Source: Lysobacter firmicutimachus (lineage in GTDB: Bacteria > Pseudomonadota > Gammaproteobacteria > Xanthomonadales > Xanthomonadaceae). From it: a stretch of DNA of 64,000 nucleotides. The stretch lies in NCBI RefSeq assembly GCF_037027445.1, contig NZ_JBANDL010000002.1, forward strand, positions 5,216,001 through 5,280,000, read 5' to 3'. This document shows positions 56,241 through 63,890 of this stretch, one piece after another (within the stretch, counting starts at the first letter, position 1; every line of letters starts with the position of its first letter). Both the position numbers and the translations under genes were made by a program. Below the pieces are notes generated by a model. That model ran no database searches, was not told the origin of the DNA, and saw nothing but the letters and a program-made list of their open reading frames with translations.

Positions 56241-56549
56241 TCAACCTCCGCGCCTGCGCCAGTAGAGCCTAAAGCGCAGGACTACGAAGAGCGCCGCCGC
56301 GCCGCCGGCTCCGAGCAGCGCTAGCCCGAAGGGATTCAGCCCCGAACTCATCGTCACCCACAGGCCGAAGACCAGGAACCAGTACGCGGTCTGCGTCGCC
56401 CAGCCAACTACGCCCCAACCCCACCACGCCCGCCGATCTACTCCGGTGTGATAGCACCACCGCGCGAATAGGGTTTCGGCGACCCAGCCGAGTAGCGGTC
56501 CCACCAAGCCCACGCCCGCTAGCAACCATCCGACATAGCCGTACTGCAT
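56241..56549 (-). CDS. Small membrane protein
   Basis: The product is 102 residues with about three membrane spans (VGWLLAGVGLVGPLLGWV; WGVVGWATQTAYWFLVFGLW; PFGLALLGAGGAAALFVVL) and an Arg-rich end. A strong AGGAG-AAG site precedes the ATG. It lies between the tRNA and the XRE gene. No family recognised. Confidence 0.68.
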   Translation of the reverse strand: MQYGYVGWLLAGVGLVGPLLGWVAETLFARWCYHTGVDRRAWWGWGVVGWATQTAYWFLVFGLWVTMSSGLNPFGLALLGAGGAAALFVVLRFRLYWRRRGG

Positions 56550-56640
56550 CCCTGCTTCTCCTTTTGGTCTGTCGCGAGCCTACTCCAACCAGCCGGCATA
56601 CGGCTTCATGTCCTCGACGTAGGAAATCAGATTCGCTGCG

Positions 56641-56973
56641 CTACTTGCCCCGCCCATGCGCCCTTAGTAGAGCCCGCGCGTCAGCTAGCTTGGGAAGTAG
56701 CTCGGTCACCTCGCAGTCGAGCGCGAAGGCCAGCTTGTACAACGTCATTACGGTTATCGCGGCTTTGCCTGCCTCGATCATCGACAGGTGAGAGCGATCC
56801 ATCGGTATCCCGACCGCCAGGTCATCCTGGCTCAACCCTCGTTCCTGCCGGATCGTCTTGACTCGCCCCCCGACGATCGCGAGAAGCGGCAACTGCACGC
56901 GGCGACCGCCGCCTTTGGCCGGCGTTGGCCGCGGCCTCTTGCCCACAGGAGAGAAAGGGGGATTGGTCGCCAT
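56641..56973 (-). CDS. XRE-family HTH regulator
   Basis: The product is ~110 residues. After a basic N-terminus (PVGKRPRPTPAKGGGRR) the HTH_3 domain reads VKTIRQERGLSQDDLA, DRSHLSMIEAGKAAI, LYKLAFALDCEVTELL. It is of the type that controls mobile elements and their cargo. A GTG at 56994 is an alternative start. It probably regulates nearby accessory genes, perhaps through the TTGAAC boxes at 57878-57994, though this is a guess. Confidence 0.85.
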   Translation of the reverse strand: MATNPPFSPVGKRPRPTPAKGGGRRVQLPLLAIVGGRVKTIRQERGLSQDDLAVGIPMDRSHLSMIEAGKAAITVMTLYKLAFALDCEVTELLPKLADARALLRAHGRGK

Positions 56974-57178
56974 CGCATAAAGGTAGATCGGCACGAAATT
57001 GCGCGCCGCTGGACAAAATGCGCCGGCACATAAACTCTCGGCGCAAAAACATGTTGGCTAAACACCGCATGGCCAGATGCCACCAGTTTTGGCACCGTCT
57101 TGGAGATGTCTCTGGCATGAACGCCAGTTTGATGCGACTGTCCGGCAGTGCGATTCGCGTGCAGGACGGCGCCTGCAT

Positions 57179-57802
57179 TCAACAGGGATTTCTTCCAAAG
57201 CCCGCAGCACGCGCCATCGCAATCAGGGCCGTTTCTCTGTCAATTCCCAGCTTCGCCAGCAACCTCGACTTGTGCCGGCGAACAGTGACCTCCCCGATCT
57301 CCAGTTCCATAGCGATCTCCGCATTCGTCCGCCCCTCAGCGAGAAGCGTCAGCACTTGAAGTAGCCGCCCCGAAATCTTGTCTAGCTCGCTGGGCTCAAA
57401 GAGGGCCGCTCCAGCTAGCGATTCGTCCACATAGCGCTCGCCTTTGGCTACTTTTCGGACTGCCCGGATCAGCACGGAAGCATCCGCCGCCTTTACTACG
57501 TAGCCCAGGGCACCTGCCCGCAGCAACTGCGCCGGTATCTCTGCTGTTTCCACGGAGGAAACCACCAAGATCTTGCAGGCCGGATCAGATCGAAGCAGCT
57601 GCTCGACTAAGTACAACCCGTTCCTGACGGGCAGGTAGTAGTCGCAAATGACTACATCGGGCCGCAGGGATGCGTAGGTCGATAGAGCGCCTGCCGCGGA
57701 ATCAGTTGCTCCGGCAATCTCGATACCAGCCGCTGCGCCGAGAAGCATCCGAAGGCCAGCAACGGCAAGCGGGTGGTCATCAACAATGAGCACGCGGATC
57801 AT
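57179..57802 (-). CDS. NarL/FixJ-type response regulator
   Basis: The product is 207 residues. The receiver is intact: acidic pair in VDDH, phospho-acceptor D54 in VVICDYYLP, and a lysine in YVVKAADAS. The LuxR HTH follows (RLLQVLTLLAEGRTNAEIAMELEIGEVTVRRHKSRLLAKLGI). A perfect AGGAGG precedes the ATG. No sensor kinase lies beside it. It faces away from the VirB5-VirB6 module, 285 bases off the AP2-like gene, and may control the island. Confidence 0.92.
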   Translation of the reverse strand: MIRVLIVDDHPLAVAGLRMLLGAAAGIEIAGATDSAAGALSTYASLRPDVVICDYYLPVRNGLYLVEQLLRSDPACKILVVSSVETAEIPAQLLRAGALGYVVKAADASVLIRAVRKVAKGERYVDESLAGAALFEPSELDKISGRLLQVLTLLAEGRTNAEIAMELEIGEVTVRRHKSRLLAKLGIDRETALIAMARAAGFGRNPC

Positions 57803-57877
57803 GCGCCCTCCTGGCTTGGATTGATCCTTGGGGGACGCGACTTAGCCAAATTACGCTTAGAGCAATCAAGCCATTTC

Positions 57878-57994
57878 CGTTCAATCATCACGACCTTTGT
57901 TCCTCGTAGCACATTCATGATTCAGAAAGCTGATGCCGTGGCGATTGAACAGCGTTGAACAGATCCAACGCCTCGATTGAACAACGTTCAATCG
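57878..57994. promoter_or_regulatory. Cluster of TTGAAC operator-like boxes
   Basis: In the divergent gap between the response regulator and the island genes the box CGATTGAAC or its complement occurs repeatedly: CGTTCAATC at 57878-57886, CGATTGAAC at 57942-57950, CGTTGAAC at 57953-57960, and a perfect 9-base-arm palindrome CGATTGAAC / AAC / GTTCAATCG at 57974-57994. A run of nine to ten T follows. This looks like a cooperative repressor or activator operator. Confidence 0.65.
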
Positions 57995-58087
57995 CACGTT
58001 TTTTTTTCACGGTTCCGTTAGAAATGCCTTGCAAACACTGTCACCGAGAGGTAACCCTATCGCCGCGACAAGGAGGGTCGTATTGCC

Positions 58088-58660
58088 ATGACTGAAATCG
58101 GAATTCAACGCTCATCTCGAGGAAGCGCGACCCTAGGAGTTTCTGCGATACGGAGAGACGGGCGCGTCGTCGGGTATCAAGCGCGAACCAGGCTGCCTTC
58201 GAAGCAAGTGTTGACGAAGTACTTCAGCGTCGATAGTTATGGGGCCGCATCCGCTCTTTCGCTGGCAATCAGCGAGCGACGGCATCAGTTGGTTGAGATT
58301 TCTGGGGTAGGCCTAGCGCCGCGTGCTCTGCAAGAAGGCCCAAGGTCTCGGCCGGGCAGAAATGCCCACCTGCTGAAGTTGACAGCCCTAGACGTCGATC
58401 TCGAAGCAAAGTTCGCTGCAATCCTGATGGCCGAACGTGGTGCTGAGCTGATCGGGATCGATCGCATAGAGATCGTCAATGCCGAGGGCTGGACCGTCCT
58501 TGTCCGCCGGGGTCATCGATCGTCGCTCTACTACTTTCTCGATGCGCGCTACGGCGGGGCGGAGGTATCGCTCAGCGAAGCTGTCCGGTTTCGGGATGCG
58601 CATCCCGCTCACAGAAAGCGGCTCCTGCGAGTGTCCGCCCCGCAGGCAGCGATGGGTTGA
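58088..58660 (+). CDS. Protein with two AP2-like DNA-binding modules
   Basis: The product is 190 residues. An AP2/integrase-type three-strand-plus-helix pattern seems present twice: GVSAIRRDGRVVGYQARTRL-(KYFSVDSYGAASALSLAISERR) at about 17-68, and IDRIEIVNAEGWTVLVRRG-(SSLYYFLDARYGGAEVSLSEAVRFRDAH) at about 126-175. Such modules bind DNA in phage and mobile-element proteins. GACAAGGAGGG lies upstream. It is the first gene of the island transcript leading to VirB5-VirB6. Function inferred only. Confidence 0.6.
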   Translation: MTEIGIQRSSRGSATLGVSAIRRDGRVVGYQARTRLPSKQVLTKYFSVDSYGAASALSLAISERRHQLVEISGVGLAPRALQEGPRSRPGRNAHLLKLTALDVDLEAKFAAILMAERGAELIGIDRIEIVNAEGWTVLVRRGHRSSLYYFLDARYGGAEVSLSEAVRFRDAHPAHRKRLLRVSAPQAAMG

Positions 58661-58719
58661 TCCAGCTACAAGCGGACACCCCCACAAGAAGGCCGATCAC
58701 AACAGGAAGTGGAGTAGGT

Positions 58720-59478
58720 ATGAACCATCGCAGCAGAGTAGAACGTCGCTCAGTCAGGGGGGCTGCCATCAGCGTCGCCCTCGCCATCGCCCTCCTGGGC
58801 GGGCCGGTCAACGCCCAGTACATCGTCAAGGACCCGTTCGGGCTGATAGCGAAGATGCAACAGATCAGCAAGGACGCCGCTGAATTCGGGAAGAACGCGC
58901 AGCGTTGGAAGTCTACGGCCGACCACTACCAGCAGCAGCTAATCAAGCTGCGGCGACTCAACTTCGGTCAAACTCAGATGGAAGACAGCTTCGCGCTGCG
59001 CCCGCTCGACTACGGCATGGACGATACTTGCCCGGGGCCTGGCCGCGGCATCAAGGATCAGCTTGTCGGAGCATTCAAGCAGGCCATGCCGAAGCTTGAC
59101 GGCAACATCGTCGGCGAGCAGATGGCCGTCTGCCAACGCATGGTCTATGCCGAGAATCGGAAGTACAACGATTCGGTCACCATGTTGAAGACGCTGCTTC
59201 AGCGCAGCAGAGAGTTCGGGCAGATCGAGCAGCAGCGCGACAACGTCAGCGACAGCCAAGGCGCGCTCGCCGCGAACGACAATGAGGCCTATCGCTTCGT
59301 GGCCCGCAACCAGCTCGACCTGGACTACTGGCAGGCTCGCATGAAGGCGTACGACGACTACATCGCCGCGATGAAGGCGGACCACGCGCGGCTGGCGAAG
59401 CGCGCGCTGCAAGGCAAGAAGGGAGGCGGCGACGGACTTTTCCCTAGCAGCGCACTGAACTCTGTGGTCGGCAACTGA
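58720..59478 (+). CDS. virB5: VirB5/TrbJ-like T4SS protein
   Basis: The product is 252 residues with a signal peptide (ISVALAIALLGGPVNAQ). Helix-rich mature part with KNAQRWKSTADHYQQQLIKL, VCQRMVYAENRKYND and DLDYWQARMKAYDDYIAAM. It is full-length homologous to the protein at 30086. VirB5 is a minor pilus/tip protein; its neighbour is a VirB6-like gene, the usual order in VirB operons. GGAGTAGG precedes the ATG at 58720. Confidence 0.85.
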   Translation: MNHRSRVERRSVRGAAISVALAIALLGGPVNAQYIVKDPFGLIAKMQQISKDAAEFGKNAQRWKSTADHYQQQLIKLRRLNFGQTQMEDSFALRPLDYGMDDTCPGPGRGIKDQLVGAFKQAMPKLDGNIVGEQMAVCQRMVYAENRKYNDSVTMLKTLLQRSREFGQIEQQRDNVSDSQGALAANDNEAYRFVARNQLDLDYWQARMKAYDDYIAAMKADHARLAKRALQGKKGGGDGLFPSSALNSVVGN

Positions 59479-59505
59479 CCTCCCAATCTACTCGGTGAAA
59501 CAGCA

Positions 59506-60648
59506 ATGGATCTGTTAAGCAACGCCTCCAGCCTTGTGGATTGGCTCTCTCCTTCGGGCGGCGCCGGCATCGGCGACTACATGGGCTTCCGCCTCATCAA
59601 CACGTACCTGACCTCGCGGATCGGCGATTTTGGCCTGGCGATGATGGGCCGCATGATGAAGTTCGTTGCCGGGATCGCCGTCTCTGTCGTGACTCTATGG
59701 GTGCTCTCCCAGGGCTACCGAATCCTGACGGGACAGCTCCGCGACCCGCTCATGAAGCTGGTTGTCGATGGTTTGAAGATTGCACTGTGCTTGGGTATCG
59801 CGACGTCAATGGGCGTCGGTGGCGTCAAGCTGTACACGCTTCTGACACACGATATGGACGAGGCTGTCCACGAGCTGGTCACCGGTAACAAGGGTCAAAC
59901 CACAGCCGATGCCGTCGACAAGAACTTGGCCTACTTGCAGATCGCCATGACGGCCATCGATAGCGTTCAGGTACTCGATGGCAACCCGGAGCTGCTCGAG
60001 GAAAAGCGCACAGCGAAGTTCTTCGCTGGCCTTGGTGCCGCTGGCCCAGCCATTGCGGCGGGCGTCATGCTCCTTCTAATGAAGATTGTTGTCGCGATGT
60101 GGGTGGGGTTCGGCCCTCTGTTCATTTTCGCTTTTGCCTTCGATGCGACCAAGGCCATGTTCCACCGCTGGCTCCAGTACGGGCTAGGCGCGCTCTTCAC
60201 GATGGCGATGCTGAGCTTCATTTCGGGCCTGATCCTCGACCTGATGATCCGGGTCTCAGCGGCAACCTGGCTCATCAAGTTGACCAACATATCGGGGGCG
60301 AGCGCCGAGGGAATTTCCGGCCAAGCCATGGAGCAAGGCGGTATGGGGCTGATACTGACGATGCTCATCATTTCAGTACCGCCGATTGCGGCACACTTCT
60401 TCCAAGGACAAGTCGGAAACTTCATGCACTTCTCGGCGTTCAGCAGTCAGGGCCAACCCGGGGCGCAAGGACAACCTCCGGGCTCCTCCCAGGCTGCTCC
60501 CGTTAATCCGAATACACCAACAGTGCCGCAAGCGGGGGCAAAGCACGGGCCGGACTCGACATACAATCATGCTAACCGCGTCAGTGGCCAACCTATCGGT
60601 AGTCAAGAGAACCGCGTGAAATCTGCCGACGAAGTACGAAAGGACTGA
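59506..60648 (+). CDS. virB6: VirB6/TrbL-like inner-membrane T4SS protein
   Basis: The product is 380 residues with about six to seven membrane segments (MMKFVAGIAVSVVTLWVLSQGY; GLKIALCLGIATSMGVGGVKL; AAGPAIAAGVMLLLMKIVVAMWVGFGPLFIF; LGALFTMAMLSFISGLILDL; GGMGLILTMLIISVPPIAAHF) and a conserved WVGFGPLF motif typical of VirB6. The last ~70 residues are Gln/Pro/Asn-rich and probably cytosolic. VirB6 forms the inner-membrane channel of the T4SS. It lies 27 bases after the VirB5-like gene. Confidence 0.9.
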   Translation: MDLLSNASSLVDWLSPSGGAGIGDYMGFRLINTYLTSRIGDFGLAMMGRMMKFVAGIAVSVVTLWVLSQGYRILTGQLRDPLMKLVVDGLKIALCLGIATSMGVGGVKLYTLLTHDMDEAVHELVTGNKGQTTADAVDKNLAYLQIAMTAIDSVQVLDGNPELLEEKRTAKFFAGLGAAGPAIAAGVMLLLMKIVVAMWVGFGPLFIFAFAFDATKAMFHRWLQYGLGALFTMAMLSFISGLILDLMIRVSAATWLIKLTNISGASAEGISGQAMEQGGMGLILTMLIISVPPIAAHFFQGQVGNFMHFSAFSSQGQPGAQGQPPGSSQAAPVNPNTPTVPQAGAKHGPDSTYNHANRVSGQPIGSQENRVKSADEVRKD

Positions 60649-60650
60649 AT

Positions 60651-61139
60651 ATGCTCAGGTACTTGCTCTTTCAGCTGCTGCTTCTGCTTCCGAGCCTGGT
60701 TCACGCCGAGGGTGGATGTCCTCCTGGACAAATTCCCTACTCCGGCGCTTCGGCCGCGGGCTCTGCGGCGTCCATGGCAACCTGCGGCCCAATTCCTACG
60801 ACGCGGCCTGCTGGGCCGCAGTGGCGATCACAGTGGGGAGCGGTGGCTTCCGATAGCACCGGCGAATTTGGAATCGTTTCGGGCATGAAGAGTGAGCGCG
60901 CCGCTCGAAAAGCAGCAGTGGAAGAGTGTGCGAAGCGCGGAGGGGTATCTTGCAGCGCGAACTTCACCTTTCACAATCAATGCGCCGCTGTTGCTTCTTC
61001 TGAGTCCGTTTCGTTCTCACAAGGGGCTCCGACGGAGGAAAAGGCGAAAGAACTAGCTATGCGCGAATGCGAGGCGGCTCAATCTGGCAGGTGTTGGCTC
61101 TACTACAGCGGTTGCAGCCTTCCTGTCCAGGTCAACTGA
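60651..61139 (+). CDS. Secreted DUF4189 protein
   Basis: The product is 162 residues. A signal peptide (LLFQLLLLLPSLVHA) is followed by a Cys-containing linker and a DUF4189 domain (WGAVASDSTGEFGIVSGM, ERAARKAAVEECAKRGGVSC, QCAAVASSES, EAAQSGRCWLYYSGC). It starts 2 bases after the VirB6 stop, so it is cotranslated. Function unknown; these occur in Xanthomonadaceae secretion neighbourhoods. Confidence 0.85.
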   Translation: MLRYLLFQLLLLLPSLVHAEGGCPPGQIPYSGASAAGSAASMATCGPIPTTRPAGPQWRSQWGAVASDSTGEFGIVSGMKSERAARKAAVEECAKRGGVSCSANFTFHNQCAAVASSESVSFSQGAPTEEKAKELAMRECEAAQSGRCWLYYSGCSLPVQVN

Positions 61140-61192
61140 GGCGGGACATATTCATTCGCGCTTGCCTGCGGCATTTCATTTAGAGATTCAAA

Positions 61193-61828
61193 ATGAATGT
61201 TCATATTCTTGTATGTGGGCGCCTATATGTGGCCGCAGCACTTATTTTGCTCACTACTAGCTGCGCAGCTCCGAAGGACATAGCCATGGCCGACATCAAA
61301 CTCAACGCGAACCCAGAGAAGAAGCACACGATTACCTTTTCGATACAGGACGCACCAGGCGCGTTTAGCCTAGCGAAAGCCTTCGCTACCTACGACATAG
61401 CCGACAAGACGTGCCTGCCACCTGCTGACAATTTCCAGGGTGTGCAGATGGCCAAATCAGCATTCACGCTGCCCCTTGAGCTAGTGAAGAGTGCTGGCGA
61501 CAGTTACGTTGCGACAGTCGCAGAAGACGCGATTGCGGACAGCGACCTGTATGGGCAAGGCATTTGTCATTGGAAGCTTACATCTGCTCACATTCGACTT
61601 TCAGCAAGCGGACGGTCCGAAGATACAAGCTACGTCGCTGCGTTGCCGAGCGGGGATGCTGCCGAAGCCAGAACGCTAACCCTCTACTACTTGAAGTCTT
61701 CTTATCCCTCGTTGGGTAGCAAGAGCCCCCCCGACCATGGAATTGAAGACGTAGCGCTGCTCAATCCAGCAGTTCCCGCTGCCGGCTGGTTCACCATCAC
61801 TGTTTCGTCAACGGAACTGACGCCATGA
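61193..61828 (+). CDS. Immunity lipoprotein (X-Tfi type), cassette B
   Basis: The product is 211 residues with a lipobox LLTTSC (about 19-24). The mature protein is homologous to the lipoprotein at 54426: IQDAPGAFSLAKA, KTCLPPADNFQGV, LYGQGICHWKLTSAHI. Its stop overlaps the effector start (ATGA), so toxin and antidote are translationally coupled. It should protect the periplasm from the lipase. Confidence 0.82.
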   Translation: MNVHILVCGRLYVAAALILLTTSCAAPKDIAMADIKLNANPEKKHTITFSIQDAPGAFSLAKAFATYDIADKTCLPPADNFQGVQMAKSAFTLPLELVKSAGDSYVATVAEDAIADSDLYGQGICHWKLTSAHIRLSASGRSEDTSYVAALPSGDAAEARTLTLYYLKSSYPSLGSKSPPDHGIEDVALLNPAVPAAGWFTITVSSTELTP

Positions 61829-63180
61829 CAATTTCAACTCGGCAGTACGCGCAGCTTGCTCAGCACTCGTACGCCCCCCCGGAAATCACTGCCGATGGCG
61901 AACGACCGTTCATCGTAGCTGATGGCGTTCGCTTCAATGTACTGAAAAATGTCGACAAACCTTCTGGCTACCAGGGGACAATTTTCCAGCGACAGGACAC
62001 CGGTGAAATTGTCGTGGCCCATCGCGGCAGCGAATTTGATCGACAGCCGTTTGAGGATGGTGTTATTGCCGATGGCGGGATGGTGGCAAACAGGGCAAAC
62101 AAACAATTGGAGGACGCTCTCGCCCTTACCGACGAAGCATCCGAGATGGCGCGCGGAATGGCGCATAAGTATGGACAGGCGCCACAGGTTACGGTCACTG
62201 GACACTCGCTTGGCGGGTGCTTGACTCAGCTCACTGCTGCCAAACGTGGCTTGAATGGTGAGGCTTTCAATCCCTATGGCGCCGTCAGTCTTAATCAAAA
62301 CGTCCCGGAAGGTGGAACGCAGGTCATCAATCACGTCATGGCTGGGGACGTCGTCAGCGCCGCCAGCAAGCACTTCGGCAAAGTGACCATGTATGCCGAG
62401 CCGGTTGAGCTGAACGTACTGAAAGCGGCCGGTTACGAGGACAGCGGAAGCCAGCTCGACATCCGGAATCCGATCAAGGCGGCAGTCACCGGCGGCGACT
62501 CACATCGCATGCACCATTTCCTCGACGTCGATGGCAAGGGTCAACCGGACCGGTCGATATTGTCGCAGCCGCAGGCGCGCGAACTAGCCGACCGACACCG
62601 GCCGGTGTTCGAGAAGTACAGAGGGGACATCGAGGACATTCGCGCGGGCGCAACCATCGGTGCCGCGGTCTATCGCGGCAGCCAGGCGATTGCGGAGGAG
62701 ATCCGGCGCCATCTGCCCGAAAGCGCTCCCGAGAGCCCGTTTAGAGACGCGCACGGCGCGCTGCCTGCCCATGGTCGGCACTCGCTTGACCCGCGCGATC
62801 CCGGCCACCCCAACCGCGCCATGCACGAGGCGATTCACACGGGCGTGGAGCATGCATTCGCCAGCAAAGGCCTGCAAGTCGGGGAGAGCTCCGATCGGAC
62901 GTCGGCGGCGCTGTTGGTCAACGCTCGGCAGAACGGTCTAAGCCAAGTGGATCAAGTCGTTACAGGCCGCCAGACAGCGGCTGGCCTCGACGTGTTTGCC
63001 GTGCAGGGCGATGTTCACGACCCGGCCCACAAGCGAGCGCAGGTCAACACGCAGGTCGCCGCTCAGATCCCGGTCGAGGCCTCGTTCCAGCAGTTGGCGA
63101 CGGTCAATCAGCAGCAGGCTGTGGCCCAGGAACAACACAACCAGGATCAGGCCCGGACGCAAGCCGCCCGCACGGTCTGA
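61825..63180 (+). CDS. Lipase effector with XVIPCD-like tail (X-Tfe type), cassette B
   Basis: The product is 451 residues. N-terminal lipase domain with nucleophile S128 in TVTGHSLGGCLTQ and VVAHRGSE; C-terminal XVIPCD-like region with DPGHPNRAMHEAIH, NGLSQVDQVVTG, DVFAVQGDVHDPAHKRAQ, QIPVEASFQQL and a Gln-rich tail. It is homologous over its length with the protein at 53078. A T4SS-delivered antibacterial phospholipase or lipase is the best reading. It forms the end of the VirB5-VirB6-DUF4189-Tfi-Tfe unit. Confidence 0.88.
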   Translation: MTISTRQYAQLAQHSYAPPEITADGERPFIVADGVRFNVLKNVDKPSGYQGTIFQRQDTGEIVVAHRGSEFDRQPFEDGVIADGGMVANRANKQLEDALALTDEASEMARGMAHKYGQAPQVTVTGHSLGGCLTQLTAAKRGLNGEAFNPYGAVSLNQNVPEGGTQVINHVMAGDVVSAASKHFGKVTMYAEPVELNVLKAAGYEDSGSQLDIRNPIKAAVTGGDSHRMHHFLDVDGKGQPDRSILSQPQARELADRHRPVFEKYRGDIEDIRAGATIGAAVYRGSQAIAEEIRRHLPESAPESPFRDAHGALPAHGRHSLDPRDPGHPNRAMHEAIHTGVEHAFASKGLQVGESSDRTSAALLVNARQNGLSQVDQVVTGRQTAAGLDVFAVQGDVHDPAHKRAQVNTQVAAQIPVEASFQQLATVNQQQAVAQEQHNQDQARTQAARTV

Positions 63181-63230
63181 TCCACTTTTCAACTCGACCT
63201 AAGCCGCGCCGCTCCCTGCTGGGGGCGGCC

Positions 63231-63890
63231 ATGGGGGGCTTTGTGTCCGCGATTTTGAAGCCGGTGATGCATTGGAAGCTACCACATTGGATTCGCCGGA
63301 TTCTTCTTCCCGGCGCCGCAGGCGTGGACGCCAGGCTTGGCTACGAAGCCAAGCTTATGGCCGCCCATGCCCGCACCGCTCTCGCCGGCCTCCAGCCGCC
63401 GCCATTTACAGCGGAGTCGGTCCGCTACGCCCCCGCCACCGCTCAGCAGGTACATCGACATATCAGTCGGACGCTCGGCCACCTCAGCGAGGACTTGGTG
63501 GTTCGGCAGCGGTTCGGCCTGGTGCTGTTGATGCGAGGTTTGCTGGAGCGGGAGCTTCGCGTGCCGCTGACCTACACCCTCGGATACGTGTACCAGTGCG
63601 GCCAGCGCCTGTATCACACCCCGATTGTGGGGTTGGAGCAGATGCTGCTCACCGGCATTGCCCCAGGGGCGCGCATCAGTCTGCACGCGTGGCTGACCTT
63701 GCCCAGTCATGAGGTTGTCGACCTGACGTTCTGGGCCGCATTCCCAGCCTTCGCATCTGAGCAGGAGCGGATTCACCGAGGGCTGTTCATGCATCCAAGC
63801 CAGATGGCGGCGAGGAGCTATCACCCGCAGTGGGTGGGGGATGGATTCGTCCGCCGTATCGGAATCCTGAAGGAGTACGAGGGATGGTAG
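63231..63890 (+). CDS. Unknown protein, possibly transglutaminase-like
   Basis: The product is 219 residues. A possible Cys-His-Asp set is visible: YVYQCGQRLYHT, then SLHAWLTLPSHEVVDLTFWA, the H-A-W and V-D-L-T pattern of transglutaminase/cysteine-protease-like folds. The rest is unassigned. The next gene starts within its last codons (ATG at 63884). ATG at 63231 has a GGGGGCGG stretch upstream; a GTG four codons in is possible. Confidence 0.6.
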   Translation: MGGFVSAILKPVMHWKLPHWIRRILLPGAAGVDARLGYEAKLMAAHARTALAGLQPPPFTAESVRYAPATAQQVHRHISRTLGHLSEDLVVRQRFGLVLLMRGLLERELRVPLTYTLGYVYQCGQRLYHTPIVGLEQMLLTGIAPGARISLHAWLTLPSHEVVDLTFWAAFPAFASEQERIHRGLFMHPSQMAARSYHPQWVGDGFVRRIGILKEYEGW

